Below the pieces are notes generated by a model that was not told the origin of the DNA, did not search any database, and worked only from the letters and a program-made list of their open reading frames with translations. Below, piece by piece: positions 10,454 to 19,622 of a DNA stretch of 64,000 nt. The position numbers were made by a program, and so were the translations under genes. The DNA lies in NCBI GenBank assembly GCA_016714785.1, contig JADKCC010000057.1, positions 1 through 64,000 of the forward strand. Reading direction: 5' to 3'. The DNA comes from Saprospiraceae bacterium (lineage in GTDB: Bacteria > Bacteroidota > Bacteroidia > Chitinophagales > Saprospiraceae). Each line of letters starts with the position of its first letter. The first letter of the stretch is position 1.

Positions 10454-11197
10454 TTAATCCAATTTAAACTTAATTGGTATAGTATATTTTACGTTGACTG
10501 TTTGTTGATTTTGTTTACCCGCCACCCATGATGACAATCCTTTAAGTGCATTTATTGCTGCATGCCCACAACCTCCACCTATATCTCTGGCGATAGTTAG
10601 ATCTTTCATTTTTCCTTCCTTATCTATTATGAAAGTCAATACTACCGTGCCTTCTATATTGATATCTTTTGCTAGAGATGGGTACTTTAGATGTGAATGT
10701 ATGTAAGCGATTAAGGTCTTTTGAGTACATATTCTTCTTTCATCTTCTGAAACATTTTGGTTACAACCTATTAAATAAGGCATATTTTCTGCTATAGCCC
10801 ATATTTTATTGTCTTTTGCTATTTCCTTTAATTCATTATTGTTACTTGGTATTGTGGGTGATAAGATTGCAGGAGCCTCTATGTTTGGTGTGCCAGTTGT
10901 AATTGGATTATTAATCTTATCAATGTCTTCTACAGCTTCACTTACTGTTACCAATCTTGCAATAATTGGATTTAACTTTTGAATGACTGGTTTTGTAGTG
11001 TTTGTTTGCTCGCTGTGTAAGTGCACATCTTGAAAAACATTGCTCATTGACAAATCATCCGTTTCATAATAATCGAATTTTGGAATAGTGGATTCATAAT
11101 TAATTGCAAAATTTGCAAATGAAAGTGCCATGATCATTCCTAATTGGAAGTAGATTGGCCTATTTTTATCCCATTTGGGTAGAGCGTATGATGACAT
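10454..11197 (-). CDS. TonB-family energy transducer-like protein
   Basis: About 247 residues if started at the ATG at 11197, which gives MSSYALPKWDKNRPIYFQLG followed by the N-terminal membrane helix, as in Bacteroidota TonB proteins; an upstream in-frame start at 11263 would add 22 residues and is less likely. The middle is a low-complexity linker. The C-terminus is the TonB_C fold: YIHSHLKYPSLAKDINIEGT, then VVLTFIIDKEGKMKDLTI and the end YTIPIKFKLD. TonB spans the periplasm and passes proton-motive energy to outer membrane receptors. A CGH-containing loop (DIGGGCGHAAINALK) is typical of this subgroup. No exbB or exbD lies nearby, so it probably uses an ExbBD pair encoded elsewhere. Confidence 0.8.
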   Translation of the reverse strand: MSSYALPKWDKNRPIYFQLGMIMALSFANFAINYESTIPKFDYYETDDLSMSNVFQDVHLHSEQTNTTKPVIQKLNPIIARLVTVSEAVEDIDKINNPITTGTPNIEAPAILSPTIPSNNNELKEIAKDNKIWAIAENMPYLIGCNQNVSEDERRICTQKTLIAYIHSHLKYPSLAKDINIEGTVVLTFIIDKEGKMKDLTIARDIGGGCGHAAINALKGLSSWVAGKQNQQTVNVKYTIPIKFKLD

Positions 11198-11610
11198 AAC
11201 TTGAATATTTATAAAGGTGAATAATAAATTTAGTAAAATATTCAAGTCGCGCGACTTTGTCACACTTATAAAAGTTGTTAGGACTATTTATATTTGTGAT
11301 TCTACTATAAAGATGACACTATGATAATATTTGGTGTGTAGTTATAATATGGGAATACTATAATTTTCATTTGGCACACTATTTGATTTATATAAAAGAA
11401 CTAAAAGGTTAGCAAACTACAACGTAACCCATGAAATTTTCTTTAAGCCAATAATGAAATATTGAAATTTAATATATTAATTTATAATTGTTTATAAAGC
11501 AGTGTTTTATGAAAAATATTATTTCTTAATTTTAATCTATATTTATATTAAATAAAAAATTATACCAAAATTACCCCTATTTTAATTCCCTTCAAAGCAC
11601 ACTGTCGTTA

Positions 11611-11618
11611 TACCTTTG
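11611..11618 (+). promoter_or_regulatory. Promoter -7 element (TACCTTTG) for the T9SS cargo gene
   Basis: A perfect TAnnTTTG element 102 bases ahead of the ATG at 11720; no good TTTG is seen at the usual distance upstream. It implies a 5' leader of about 95 bases. The rest of 11264-11610 is AT-rich and shows nothing else. Confidence 0.55.
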
Positions 11619-11665
11619 CGTCATTCCCACTCAAATAGAGTAAATCTTATTTAAATCTGACCTAA

Positions 11666-11682
11666 GCCCGAAAGACGCGGGC
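11666..11682 (+). promoter_or_regulatory. GC-rich hairpin in the 5' leader of the cargo gene
   Basis: GCCCG and CGGGC flank a seven-base loop (AAAGACG) in otherwise very AT-rich leader sequence, 37 bases before the start codon, with a T7 run at 11692-11698 a little downstream. It could stabilise the message, affect translation, or act as a weak attenuator. No known riboswitch class was recognised. Confidence 0.4.
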
Positions 11683-11719
11683 ACGAACTCATTTTTTTAT
11701 TAACCAAAACATTTTACCC

Positions 11720-14700
11720 ATGGTAAAACAAGATTTACTTACCCCGAAAAGGGTGATTCCGGTATTTAGTAATATACTGTTGAGTCTCCTGTTAATTTTT
11801 CTTTTCACTTCAAATGGCTTTGGTCAGCTTCAGATTTCCTGCAATGATAATGTTCAGGTGTCTTTAAACCAAAATTGCGAAGCTATTATTTATCCTTCTA
11901 TGGTATTGGAAGGCGAAGGCCTTACTGCCGATCTTACTCACAGAGTAAAAGTAAGTGGTATTGCAACAACGACGCCTTACTCACACCCTGTTGTTACGGC
12001 TCCAGGTAATTACTCAGTTACAATTACCAATAGTACTGGTAACTCATGCTGGGGAACACTAAAAGTCGAAGACAAATTAGGTCCTGTAGTGATTTGTTTA
12101 TGTCCAACTGGAAATGTTGATCCTGCATGTGAGATTTTATGTACAGACGAAGCAGCTTTTTTAGCCGGCACGTTTACTAACTATCCAAAATCTACAGCAG
12201 TAGATGCTTGTACTGCAGTGACTACACGTTACTCAGATGTTGTTACTGTAAATGGCCTTAATGGCTGTAATGGTAAAATTGTGAGACGTACTTGGGTATT
12301 TACCGATGCTTATGGTAATGAAAACAAATCATGCGTGTCTGAGTACAGAATCAATCCAGCAGATATTGACGATGTAGCATTAGGAGCTCCATACAGTACA
12401 CCACAAATGTCATGTGGCGCTGATGTTTCTATGGCTGGTATTTTTGCATTTTATAAAGCAAAATTATATGCCCAGTATTTACCAAGTTATGTAGCATTGG
12501 TACCAGGTACTTATGCAACAATAGCAATTGCACAAAAGGCAGCTGAAAATGCTGCAATAGCTGAAGCATATAGATATGCATATCCTACTATTAATGGTAA
12601 ACCAATAGATGGTCATGTTTGTAATTTGTTGGCTGCAAAATCTGATACCGAAGTTAATGTATGTAACCCTTCATGTTCAAACAGTAAAAAAGTAATCAGA
12701 CTTTGGACTATCCTTGATTGGTGTAGTAGTAGCACAAGAACCATCACACAAGTCATCAAAGCAACTGATGAGGAAGCACCAACTGTAGCGGCTCAAGATC
12801 TAACAGTTAGTGTGGATCCATGGTCATGTTCAGCCAATTTCTTATTGCCACTTCCTTCTATCTTACATGACAACTGTGACGCAAATCCAAAATACAGAGT
12901 GGAAGTTCCTTTTGGAGTAAGTATCAGATTGGATATACCAAGTGGAAGATTCTTAGTGACAGGTGCACCAAAAGGCACTCATACTTTCACTTACATAGCA
13001 ACGGACTGTTGTGGTAATGAAGGTCGTTATAATGTAACTATAACCGTTATAGATAAAACAGCTCCAGTGGCGATAGCTAAACAAAATATAGTAATTTCAC
13101 TTACAACAGGAGATAATGGTGACGGCATAGCCAAATTGTTTACTAATTCTGTAGATAACGGCTCTTACGACAGTTGCACTCCAGTTCATTTAGAATTGAG
13201 GAGAGAAGAGGATGCTACTAGAGATAATGATGGATGTGGATACACTGGTAATAAAACTTATAATGACGATGGACATCCATTTGATGGAAGTACTGACCCA
13301 TCAAGTCCAAGTTACGATACAGATAATGGTGCTTATGTCAAATTCTGTTGTGATGATATCACGAATACTGAAGGTGCTGTCCCTTATGGTATAGTTAAAG
13401 TATGGATGAGAGTTTGGGATGATGGTGATATGAATGGTGTATTTGGTACTGCTGGTGACAATTATAATGAAACATGGGTGGATGTAAGAGTAGAAGACAA
13501 ATTAGCTCCACAAATTATTTGCCCACCTACTATTACAATCAATTGTGATGATGATAGACACGATCTAGCACTTACTGGTAAGGCACGTGCGTTTTCTAAT
13601 TGTTTGGACCTAGATGTTGAATATACTGATCGCGATTTCTTAAGTAATTGTAATGTTGGATATGTTGAGCGTACTTGGAGAGTTAAAAGTAGAAATTCAA
13701 TTATTTGTACACAATATATTCATTTGAGAAATGTAGGTGGAGTATTTGGTGAGCAAAATATAGTGTGGCCAAAAGATGTTACTACTGATTGTGCTACTGA
13801 TGCTGGTCAAACCAAACCAACATGGTCATCAGGTCCATGTGATATCATTGGCTTAAGCTTGAAGAGTGATACTTTCTACTTTGAAGGTAATGCTTGTATG
13901 AAAATATTGAATAAATGGACGATCATCAACTGGTGTACTTATGATCCAAATGCGACTAATCCACTAGGATATTTCAGTCATGTACAAGTGGTCAAAATAA
14001 TAGATGAGCAAAAACCAGTGTTAGGAAGTTGTTCTGATAGAATGTATGAAATCGACGATCACAGTGATGCCGATGGCGATGGCAACAGATGTGAAACCAA
14101 AAATTTAATGCTTACCATGACAGCAACAGATCAGGGCCAATGTGCATCTGATTGGTTGAAATGGATCGCTTTTGTTGACCTTTGGGCTGATGGTACCAAT
14201 GATTATGAATACTCTTCATTCTTACCATCTACAGATGTTACATTCAATGATAGCAATGGTAATGGTATCAAAGATGTATATGTATCTGCAACTGGCCAAG
14301 GTGGCCAAGTTAAGATCACAATACCTGAAGATATTCAAGGTAGTATGTCAAATCACAAAGTTACTTGGAAGGTTGTTGATGGTTGTGGCAACGTCACTTC
14401 TTGCACTCAAAACTTCATGGTGGTTGATAAGAAAAAACCAACACCATACTGCTTAAACATCAGCTCTGCATTAATGTTAAATGGTAAAGTTGAGTTATGG
14501 GCAGTGGACTTTAACATAGGTTCTTTCGACAATTGTACTTCCAAAGGTAACTTACTTTATACTTTTAACGAAGCAAGTCCTGTAACATCTAAAATCAATC
14601 AGGTACACTACTTTAAAGGTAATAGCCAAAATGCTACTGAAGCAGAATACAATGCAGGTACAGCTCAGAAATGGTTGCCAGGTACTAAGAGTTCAGGTAT

Positions 14701-16045
14701 GATCTTTGATTGTGACGATTTACCATCAGTTGATGTAAAAATGACTGTTTGGGACGAAAAAGGTAATTACGATTTCTGTGTTGTTACACTCGAATTGGCA
14801 GATAATCAGGGTGCATGTGGTACACAATTAGTTACTACAGTTGCTGGTAAATTGGTTTCTAATAGTGGAGTAAACATTTCAAATGCTGAGATTCTCTTAG
14901 AAAATGGAATTCATGATATGGATAAATTGACTTCATCTACAGTTTCTGGGGATTATAATTTTGCAAATGCAGTAATGTATTATAATTATAATGTCTCAGG
15001 TAAAAAAATAGATGATTACCTTAACGGAGTTAGTACACTTGACCTTGTGTTGATACAAAGACACGTTCTTGGCTTAAACAAGTTTACAAGTCCTTATGAT
15101 GTAATCTCTGCTGATATCAATAATGATGGTAAAGTTTCAGCTGCTGACCTAGTTGAGCTTAGAAAATTGATCCTTGGCATCTATTTAACTTTACCTAAGA
15201 ATGATAGCTGGAGATTTATGAATGCAGCCAATCCATTTGCCGATGCAAATAATCCATTCCCTATCAACGAAAAAGTAGCAATATCCAACCTTTCTCATGC
15301 CATGACTAATCAAAATTTCACGGCCGTAAAAGTAGGGGATGTAAATGGTTCAGCAACGGGTAATGCAAATAATGGAAATACTGAAACGCGTAGTGCAGTG
15401 GTATTGAATGGTAAGAATACAAAACTTGTTGCCAATACTATCCAACCGATCACTTTCGATGCAGACATTAATGAAGTGTATGGTATGCAATTCACATTGA
15501 CCGTCAACAATGCCGATCTAGTTGACATATATGTAGGTGATACCAAATTGCCAGATACCAACATCGCAAAAATATCTGACAACAAATATACTGTGAGTTG
15601 GAACGATATCACACCTGTTAAAGGTTCTGAAATTCTAACAGTAAACGTTGTAACTAAAACTGATATGAATGCATCTGAGATAATATCTATGAGCTCATCT
15701 GTAACCAATGCAGAAGTTTATACAGGTGATGAGCTAAACACAAGCAAATTGTCCCTAAGATTTGCAGGTGCTGAAAATACTGAAGCATTCGAAGTATATC
15801 AAAATGAACCTAACCCATTCAATGATAAAACAACCATCACATTCAATTTGCCAGAAGCAGCAAACGCTACCCTAAAAGTGTTCGATGTAAACGGTAAAAT
15901 GATATATACAACAAATGGATCTTTCGGTAAAGGTATAAACTCTTTCAATCTATCAAGAACTGAACTTACATCTACAGGTGTAATGATTTATCAGATAGAA
16001 AGTGGAGCATATACAGCTACCAAAAAGATGATCGGCCTCGAGTAA
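11720..16045 (+). CDS. Large T9SS-secreted protein with dockerin, cohesin-like and sorting domains
   Basis: 1441 residues. A signal peptide (NILLSLLLIFLFTSNGFG) leads into about 1000 residues of Cys-rich, HYR/Ig-like beta repeats with recurring 'vvDg CGNvtsC' and 'w.iiDWCs' motifs (YIATDCCGNEGRYNVT, WKVVDGCGNVTSC). Around 1093-1160 is a type I dockerin-like pair of EF-like loops (STLDLVLIQRHVLGLNKF, then DINNDGKVSAADLVELRKLI). Residues 1215-1350 look like a cohesin-type beta-sandwich (MQFTLTVNNADLVDIYVGDT). The last 80 residues are a type A T9SS sorting domain (YQNEPNPFNDKTTITFNLPE .. GVMIYQIESGAYTATKKMI), so it should be exported and fixed to, or shed from, the surface. Substrate or partner unknown. 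A hairpin terminator follows. Confidence 0.85.
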   Translation: MVKQDLLTPKRVIPVFSNILLSLLLIFLFTSNGFGQLQISCNDNVQVSLNQNCEAIIYPSMVLEGEGLTADLTHRVKVSGIATTTPYSHPVVTAPGNYSVTITNSTGNSCWGTLKVEDKLGPVVICLCPTGNVDPACEILCTDEAAFLAGTFTNYPKSTAVDACTAVTTRYSDVVTVNGLNGCNGKIVRRTWVFTDAYGNENKSCVSEYRINPADIDDVALGAPYSTPQMSCGADVSMAGIFAFYKAKLYAQYLPSYVALVPGTYATIAIAQKAAENAAIAEAYRYAYPTINGKPIDGHVCNLLAAKSDTEVNVCNPSCSNSKKVIRLWTILDWCSSSTRTITQVIKATDEEAPTVAAQDLTVSVDPWSCSANFLLPLPSILHDNCDANPKYRVEVPFGVSIRLDIPSGRFLVTGAPKGTHTFTYIATDCCGNEGRYNVTITVIDKTAPVAIAKQNIVISLTTGDNGDGIAKLFTNSVDNGSYDSCTPVHLELRREEDATRDNDGCGYTGNKTYNDDGHPFDGSTDPSSPSYDTDNGAYVKFCCDDITNTEGAVPYGIVKVWMRVWDDGDMNGVFGTAGDNYNETWVDVRVEDKLAPQIICPPTITINCDDDRHDLALTGKARAFSNCLDLDVEYTDRDFLSNCNVGYVERTWRVKSRNSIICTQYIHLRNVGGVFGEQNIVWPKDVTTDCATDAGQTKPTWSSGPCDIIGLSLKSDTFYFEGNACMKILNKWTIINWCTYDPNATNPLGYFSHVQVVKIIDEQKPVLGSCSDRMYEIDDHSDADGDGNRCETKNLMLTMTATDQGQCASDWLKWIAFVDLWADGTNDYEYSSFLPSTDVTFNDSNGNGIKDVYVSATGQGGQVKITIPEDIQGSMSNHKVTWKVVDGCGNVTSCTQNFMVVDKKKPTPYCLNISSALMLNGKVELWAVDFNIGSFDNCTSKGNLLYTFNEASPVTSKINQVHYFKGNSQNATEAEYNAGTAQKWLPGTKSSGMIFDCDDLPSVDVKMTVWDEKGNYDFCVVTLELADNQGACGTQLVTTVAGKLVSNSGVNISNAEILLENGIHDMDKLTSSTVSGDYNFANAVMYYNYNVSGKKIDDYLNGVSTLDLVLIQRHVLGLNKFTSPYDVISADINNDGKVSAADLVELRKLILGIYLTLPKNDSWRFMNAANPFADANNPFPINEKVAISNLSHAMTNQNFTAVKVGDVNGSATGNANNGNTETRSAVVLNGKNTKLVANTIQPITFDADINEVYGMQFTLTVNNADLVDIYVGDTKLPDTNIAKISDNKYTVSWNDITPVKGSEILTVNVVTKTDMNASEIISMSSSVTNAEVYTGDELNTSKLSLRFAGAENTEAFEVYQNEPNPFNDKTTITFNLPEAANATLKVFDVNGKMIYTTNGSFGKGINSFNLSRTELTSTGVMIYQIESGAYTATKKMIGLE

Positions 16046-16071
16046 CAAACAATTTGCTTAAATTAATTCCT

Positions 16072-16107
16072 AAAGGGGATGCATCCGTCTGGTGCATCCC
16101 CTTTTTT
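16072..16107 (+). terminator. Rho-independent terminator after the cargo gene
   Basis: AAAGGGGATGCA (16072-16083) pairs with TGCATCCCC plus following Ts (16093-16107) around a nine-base loop, ending in T6. Lies 27 bases after the stop at 16045 and just before the polA promoter, so it insulates polA. Confidence 0.9.
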
Positions 16108-16120
16108 CATTTTTATTTTA

Positions 16121-16128
16121 TACCTTTG
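16121..16128 (+). promoter_or_regulatory. Promoter -7 element (TACCTTTG) of polA
   Basis: Perfect TAnnTTTG, 27 bases before the polA ATG at 16155; the -33 side is only T-rich. Its position supports starting polA at 16155 and not at an in-frame ATG at 16092, which lies inside the terminator stem. Confidence 0.6.
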
Positions 16129-16154
16129 TAGTCCAAAATCAAAACCTATTCGTA

Positions 16155-18956
16155 ATGGAAGACAAGCGACTTTTTCTTCTCGATGGCCACGCTTTAGTAT
16201 ATCGGGCTCATTTTGCATTCATCACTAGACCGTTGATCAACTCTAAAGGGCTCAACACTTCTGCTATCACTGGTTTCGTACGCACACTTTGGGATCTTAT
16301 GGTCAATCAAAAGCCAACACATATTGCTGTAGCTTTTGATCCTAAAGGTGGTACTTTCAGACATGAATACTATCCACAATACAAAGCCAATAGAGATGCT
16401 CAGCCCGAAGATATTACGATTGCTATGCAATATATTCCTTCTATCATAGAGGCTTTCAATATACCAGTCGTCATGGTACAAAACTATGAAGCAGATGACG
16501 TCATAGGCACCTTGGCCAAACAAGCCGAGAAAGAAGGTTATACTGTTTATATGGTCACACCCGACAAAGACTATGCGCAGTTAGTCTCGCCCAATATATA
16601 TATGTATAAACCTGGCAGACAAGGCAATGAAGTAGAGATTTTAGGTGAAAAAGAAATATTGGCCAATTGGGATATCGAAAAAGTAGAACAAGTCATCGAT
16701 GTACTTGGACTCCAAGGCGATAGCGTGGATAATATTCCAGGTGTACCAGGTATCGGACCGAAAACTGCCGTCACTTTGCTCAAAGAATATGGCTCCGTAG
16801 AAAACCTAATAGCCAATGCTGAAAAACTCAAAGGCAAACAAAAAGAAAATGTCATAAACTTTGCTGATCAAGCGCTATTGTCAAAAAGACTTGCTACCAT
16901 AGATATTAACTCTCCCATACAGTTTGATGCTACAAGATACAACCTTGATCCTATGAATAAGGAAAAACTCAAAGAGATATTCTTAGAGTTAGAATTTAGG
17001 ACTTTGGCTCAACAGATACTTGGCAACGATGCAATAGGTACTCCAAAGAATCAGGCTGGTGTACAACAATCACTATTCGGTGACACAGCTGTTACATCAG
17101 TTGTACCTAATAAACAAGAAAAGCCCGAATATCAAATTGCTAAAAAAAATATTGACAATACCACTCATGTTTATCATCTTGTTCAGTCGGATGAAGAAAT
17201 AAAGTCTTTAGTCAGTGAACTCAACAAATGGAAACAAATAAGTTTCGATACGGAAACCACAGGAATTGATGCACACCAAGCAGAACTGGTAGGCCTGTCA
17301 TTTTCTGTAAAAGCGGGTGAAGCATATTATATCCCACTACCTGCAGATCAAGCACAAGCTATAAATAAATTAGAATATTTCAGAGATATTTTAGAAAATC
17401 CATCCATATCCAAAATAGGCCAAAACATTAAATATGACATGACCATGATGAAATGGTATGGTATAGAGTTGCAAGGTTTTCTTTATGATACGATGATTAC
17501 CCACTATCTTTGTGAACCAGATTTGCGTCATAAACTTGACTATCTGACTGAGTCGTATTTGGATTATAAAATGGTACCTATAGAAGAGCTTATAGGTAAG
17601 GGAAATAAGCAGCTGAGCATGAGAGATGTTAGCATAGATAAGGTGAAAGAATATGCAGCTGAAGATGCTGACCTAACATTACAGATGGCGCCTGTTTTAC
17701 AAAAAATGATGGCCGACAATGAACTAAATGACCTTTATAAACAAATAGAAGAACCACTGATCAGGGTGCTTTGTGACTTGGAGTACGAAGGCATTAGAAT
17801 TAATGGGGATTTTCTTAATGAATATTCCAAAGAATTGGACAAGCTTATCTTAGAAAAAGAACAAGAAATATATCGTAATGCAGGTGTAAAGTTCAATATT
17901 TCCTCTCCTAGACAAGTGGGAGAAGTACTTTTTGATAGGCTCAAGGTACCTTATAGATGGAAAAAAACATCATCTGGACAATACTCTACCGATTTTGACA
18001 AATTATCAGAATTGGCTGGCGAACATATAGTCATAGATACCATCCTTGAGCATAGAAAATTAAGTAAGCTAAAATCCACTTATGTAGATGCATTGCCTAC
18101 TATGATCAATCCAAGGACAGGTAGGGTACACAGCAATTTCAATCAAGCCAGAGCAGCAACAGGAAGACTTAGCTCTGAAAATCCAAATTTACAGAATATT
18201 CCTATCCGAGATGAAGCAGGTAGAGAAATCAGGAAAGCTTTTATACCTAGAAATGATGATTATATACTATTAGCAGCAGATTATTCGCAAATAGAACTTA
18301 GAATCATAGCCGAAATCAGTGATGATCAATCTATGTTGGATGCCTTCGTTGCAGGCAATGATTTTCATAAAGCTACCGCTGCCAAAGTATATGGTGTTCC
18401 TTATGATGAAGTTACATCTGATCAAAGACGAAACGCCAAAACAGTCAATTTTTCGATTACTTATGGTGCAGGAGCCACAAATTTATCTCGCCAGCTTGGT
18501 ATTTCTCGAAAAGAAGCTACCGAACTGATCCAAAGTTATTTTAAAGAATTTAGTGGTCTAAAAAATTATATGGACACCACGGTCAATTCTGCAAGAGAGT
18601 TGGGTTATGTCAAGACGCTTTTAGGAAGAAGAAGAAACCTTCGAGATATCAATTCTAGAAATTCACTAACATCATCCAATGCAGAAAGAGTAGCCATCAA
18701 CACACCCATACAAGGGACAGCCGCAGATATGATTAAAATTGCGATGATTAATATTCATAAATCGTTCAAGGAGCAAAGTTTGCAATCAAAAATGGTGCTA
18801 CAAGTGCATGATGAACTCGTGTTTGATGTGTATAAACCAGAATTGGAGATGGTCAAAACCATCATTAGCGACAAAATGCGTTCGGCTATACCCGGACTCA
18901 AAGTGCCAATACTTGTCGAAATGGGCGTGGGCAACAATTGGCTGGAAGCACATTGA
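16155..18956 (+). CDS. polA: DNA polymerase I
   Basis: 933 residues with all three classical domains. Residues 1-300: 5'-3' exonuclease (LFLLDGHALVYRAHFAF, YEADDVIGTLAKQAE, GVPGIGPKTAVTLLKEYG). Residues about 340-520: 3'-5' proofreading domain with its acidic residues present (ISFDTETTGIDA, IGQNIKYDMTMMKW, YAAEDADLTLQ). Residues about 520-933: polymerase, with motif A DYSQIELRIIAE, the O-helix region RRNAKTVNFSITYGAG and motif C QVHDELVFDV. It fills gaps and removes RNA primers in replication and repair. The start at 16155 (MEDKRLFLLDG) fits homologues and lies just after a promoter element. Stands alone; the next gene converges. Confidence 0.97.
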   Translation: MEDKRLFLLDGHALVYRAHFAFITRPLINSKGLNTSAITGFVRTLWDLMVNQKPTHIAVAFDPKGGTFRHEYYPQYKANRDAQPEDITIAMQYIPSIIEAFNIPVVMVQNYEADDVIGTLAKQAEKEGYTVYMVTPDKDYAQLVSPNIYMYKPGRQGNEVEILGEKEILANWDIEKVEQVIDVLGLQGDSVDNIPGVPGIGPKTAVTLLKEYGSVENLIANAEKLKGKQKENVINFADQALLSKRLATIDINSPIQFDATRYNLDPMNKEKLKEIFLELEFRTLAQQILGNDAIGTPKNQAGVQQSLFGDTAVTSVVPNKQEKPEYQIAKKNIDNTTHVYHLVQSDEEIKSLVSELNKWKQISFDTETTGIDAHQAELVGLSFSVKAGEAYYIPLPADQAQAINKLEYFRDILENPSISKIGQNIKYDMTMMKWYGIELQGFLYDTMITHYLCEPDLRHKLDYLTESYLDYKMVPIEELIGKGNKQLSMRDVSIDKVKEYAAEDADLTLQMAPVLQKMMADNELNDLYKQIEEPLIRVLCDLEYEGIRINGDFLNEYSKELDKLILEKEQEIYRNAGVKFNISSPRQVGEVLFDRLKVPYRWKKTSSGQYSTDFDKLSELAGEHIVIDTILEHRKLSKLKSTYVDALPTMINPRTGRVHSNFNQARAATGRLSSENPNLQNIPIRDEAGREIRKAFIPRNDDYILLAADYSQIELRIIAEISDDQSMLDAFVAGNDFHKATAAKVYGVPYDEVTSDQRRNAKTVNFSITYGAGATNLSRQLGISRKEATELIQSYFKEFSGLKNYMDTTVNSARELGYVKTLLGRRRNLRDINSRNSLTSSNAERVAINTPIQGTAADMIKIAMINIHKSFKEQSLQSKMVLQVHDELVFDVYKPELEMVKTIISDKMRSAIPGLKVPILVEMGVGNNWLEAH

Positions 18957-18971
18957 TAATAAAAAGTTGGG

Positions 18972-19529
18972 TTATTTTTTCCACTTAATATTACACCCAG
19001 CACCTGGGTATTGTTTTTTAAGAGGAAGTTCATCTCTAAGTAAGAGCTCAAGCGCTAGTCTTAAGTCTTTACCATTCAACGGCTTTTCATTTCCTGGTCG
19101 AGACTCGTCTAGTCTTCCTCTGTAATATAACTGCTCATGATGGTCGAAAAGATATATATCAGGTGTACAAGCTGCATCATAAGCCTTTGCTATGTCCTGA
19201 CTTTCATCATATAAATATGGGAAAGGATACTTCAGGACTTTGGCGACGATTTTCATTTTGTCTGGTGCATCGTCGGTATAGTGTATCACATCATTACTAC
19301 TGATGGCTACGAAACCGATACCCTTTGCCAAATATTCATTAGCAATTTTTACAAGTTCTTCATTAATATGGATGACATAAGGACAGTGATTGCACAAAAA
19401 CATCACAACAGTACCGTTGGCACCTTTTATGGCCGACCAAGATAAATGAACTCCGGATATCGTATCAAACAATTCAAATCCGGGAGCCTTGGTTCCAAGA
19501 TTGAGCATTTTGGATTCAGTAAGAGCCAT
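18972..19529 (-). CDS. Thioredoxin-like (AhpC/TSA-type) protein
   Basis: 185 residues with the fold order of the cytoplasmic thioredoxin-family/peroxiredoxin-like proteins: APGFELFDTISGVHLSWS, then VVMFLCNHCPYVIHINEELV with a CxxC pair in place of the classical WCGPC, GIGFVAISSNDV, and a cis-Pro region ACTPDIYLFDHHEQLYYRG. The DESRPGN motif near the end is characteristic of this subgroup. No signal peptide. It is expected to reduce disulfides or peroxides, but the substrate is unknown. It converges on polA with only 15 bases between the stops. Confidence 0.85.
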   Translation of the reverse strand: MALTESKMLNLGTKAPGFELFDTISGVHLSWSAIKGANGTVVMFLCNHCPYVIHINEELVKIANEYLAKGIGFVAISSNDVIHYTDDAPDKMKIVAKVLKYPFPYLYDESQDIAKAYDAACTPDIYLFDHHEQLYYRGRLDESRPGNEKPLNGKDLRLALELLLRDELPLKKQYPGAGCNIKWKK

Positions 19530-19622
19530 ATTTTATATTTTTGATAAATGATTTATAGAAACAATGAATATTTTTAAAGACAAAAAGGTTTTACGTTGAT
19601 TAAAAATAATAATTGTTTATCA

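Noticed and set aside
15310..15708. 132-codon - strand frame inside the T9SS cargo gene
   Set aside because: It is antisense to the well-supported cargo gene and matches nothing known.
16092..16154. Upstream ATG for polA
   Set aside because: It lies within the preceding terminator stem and before the promoter element; homology begins at 16155.
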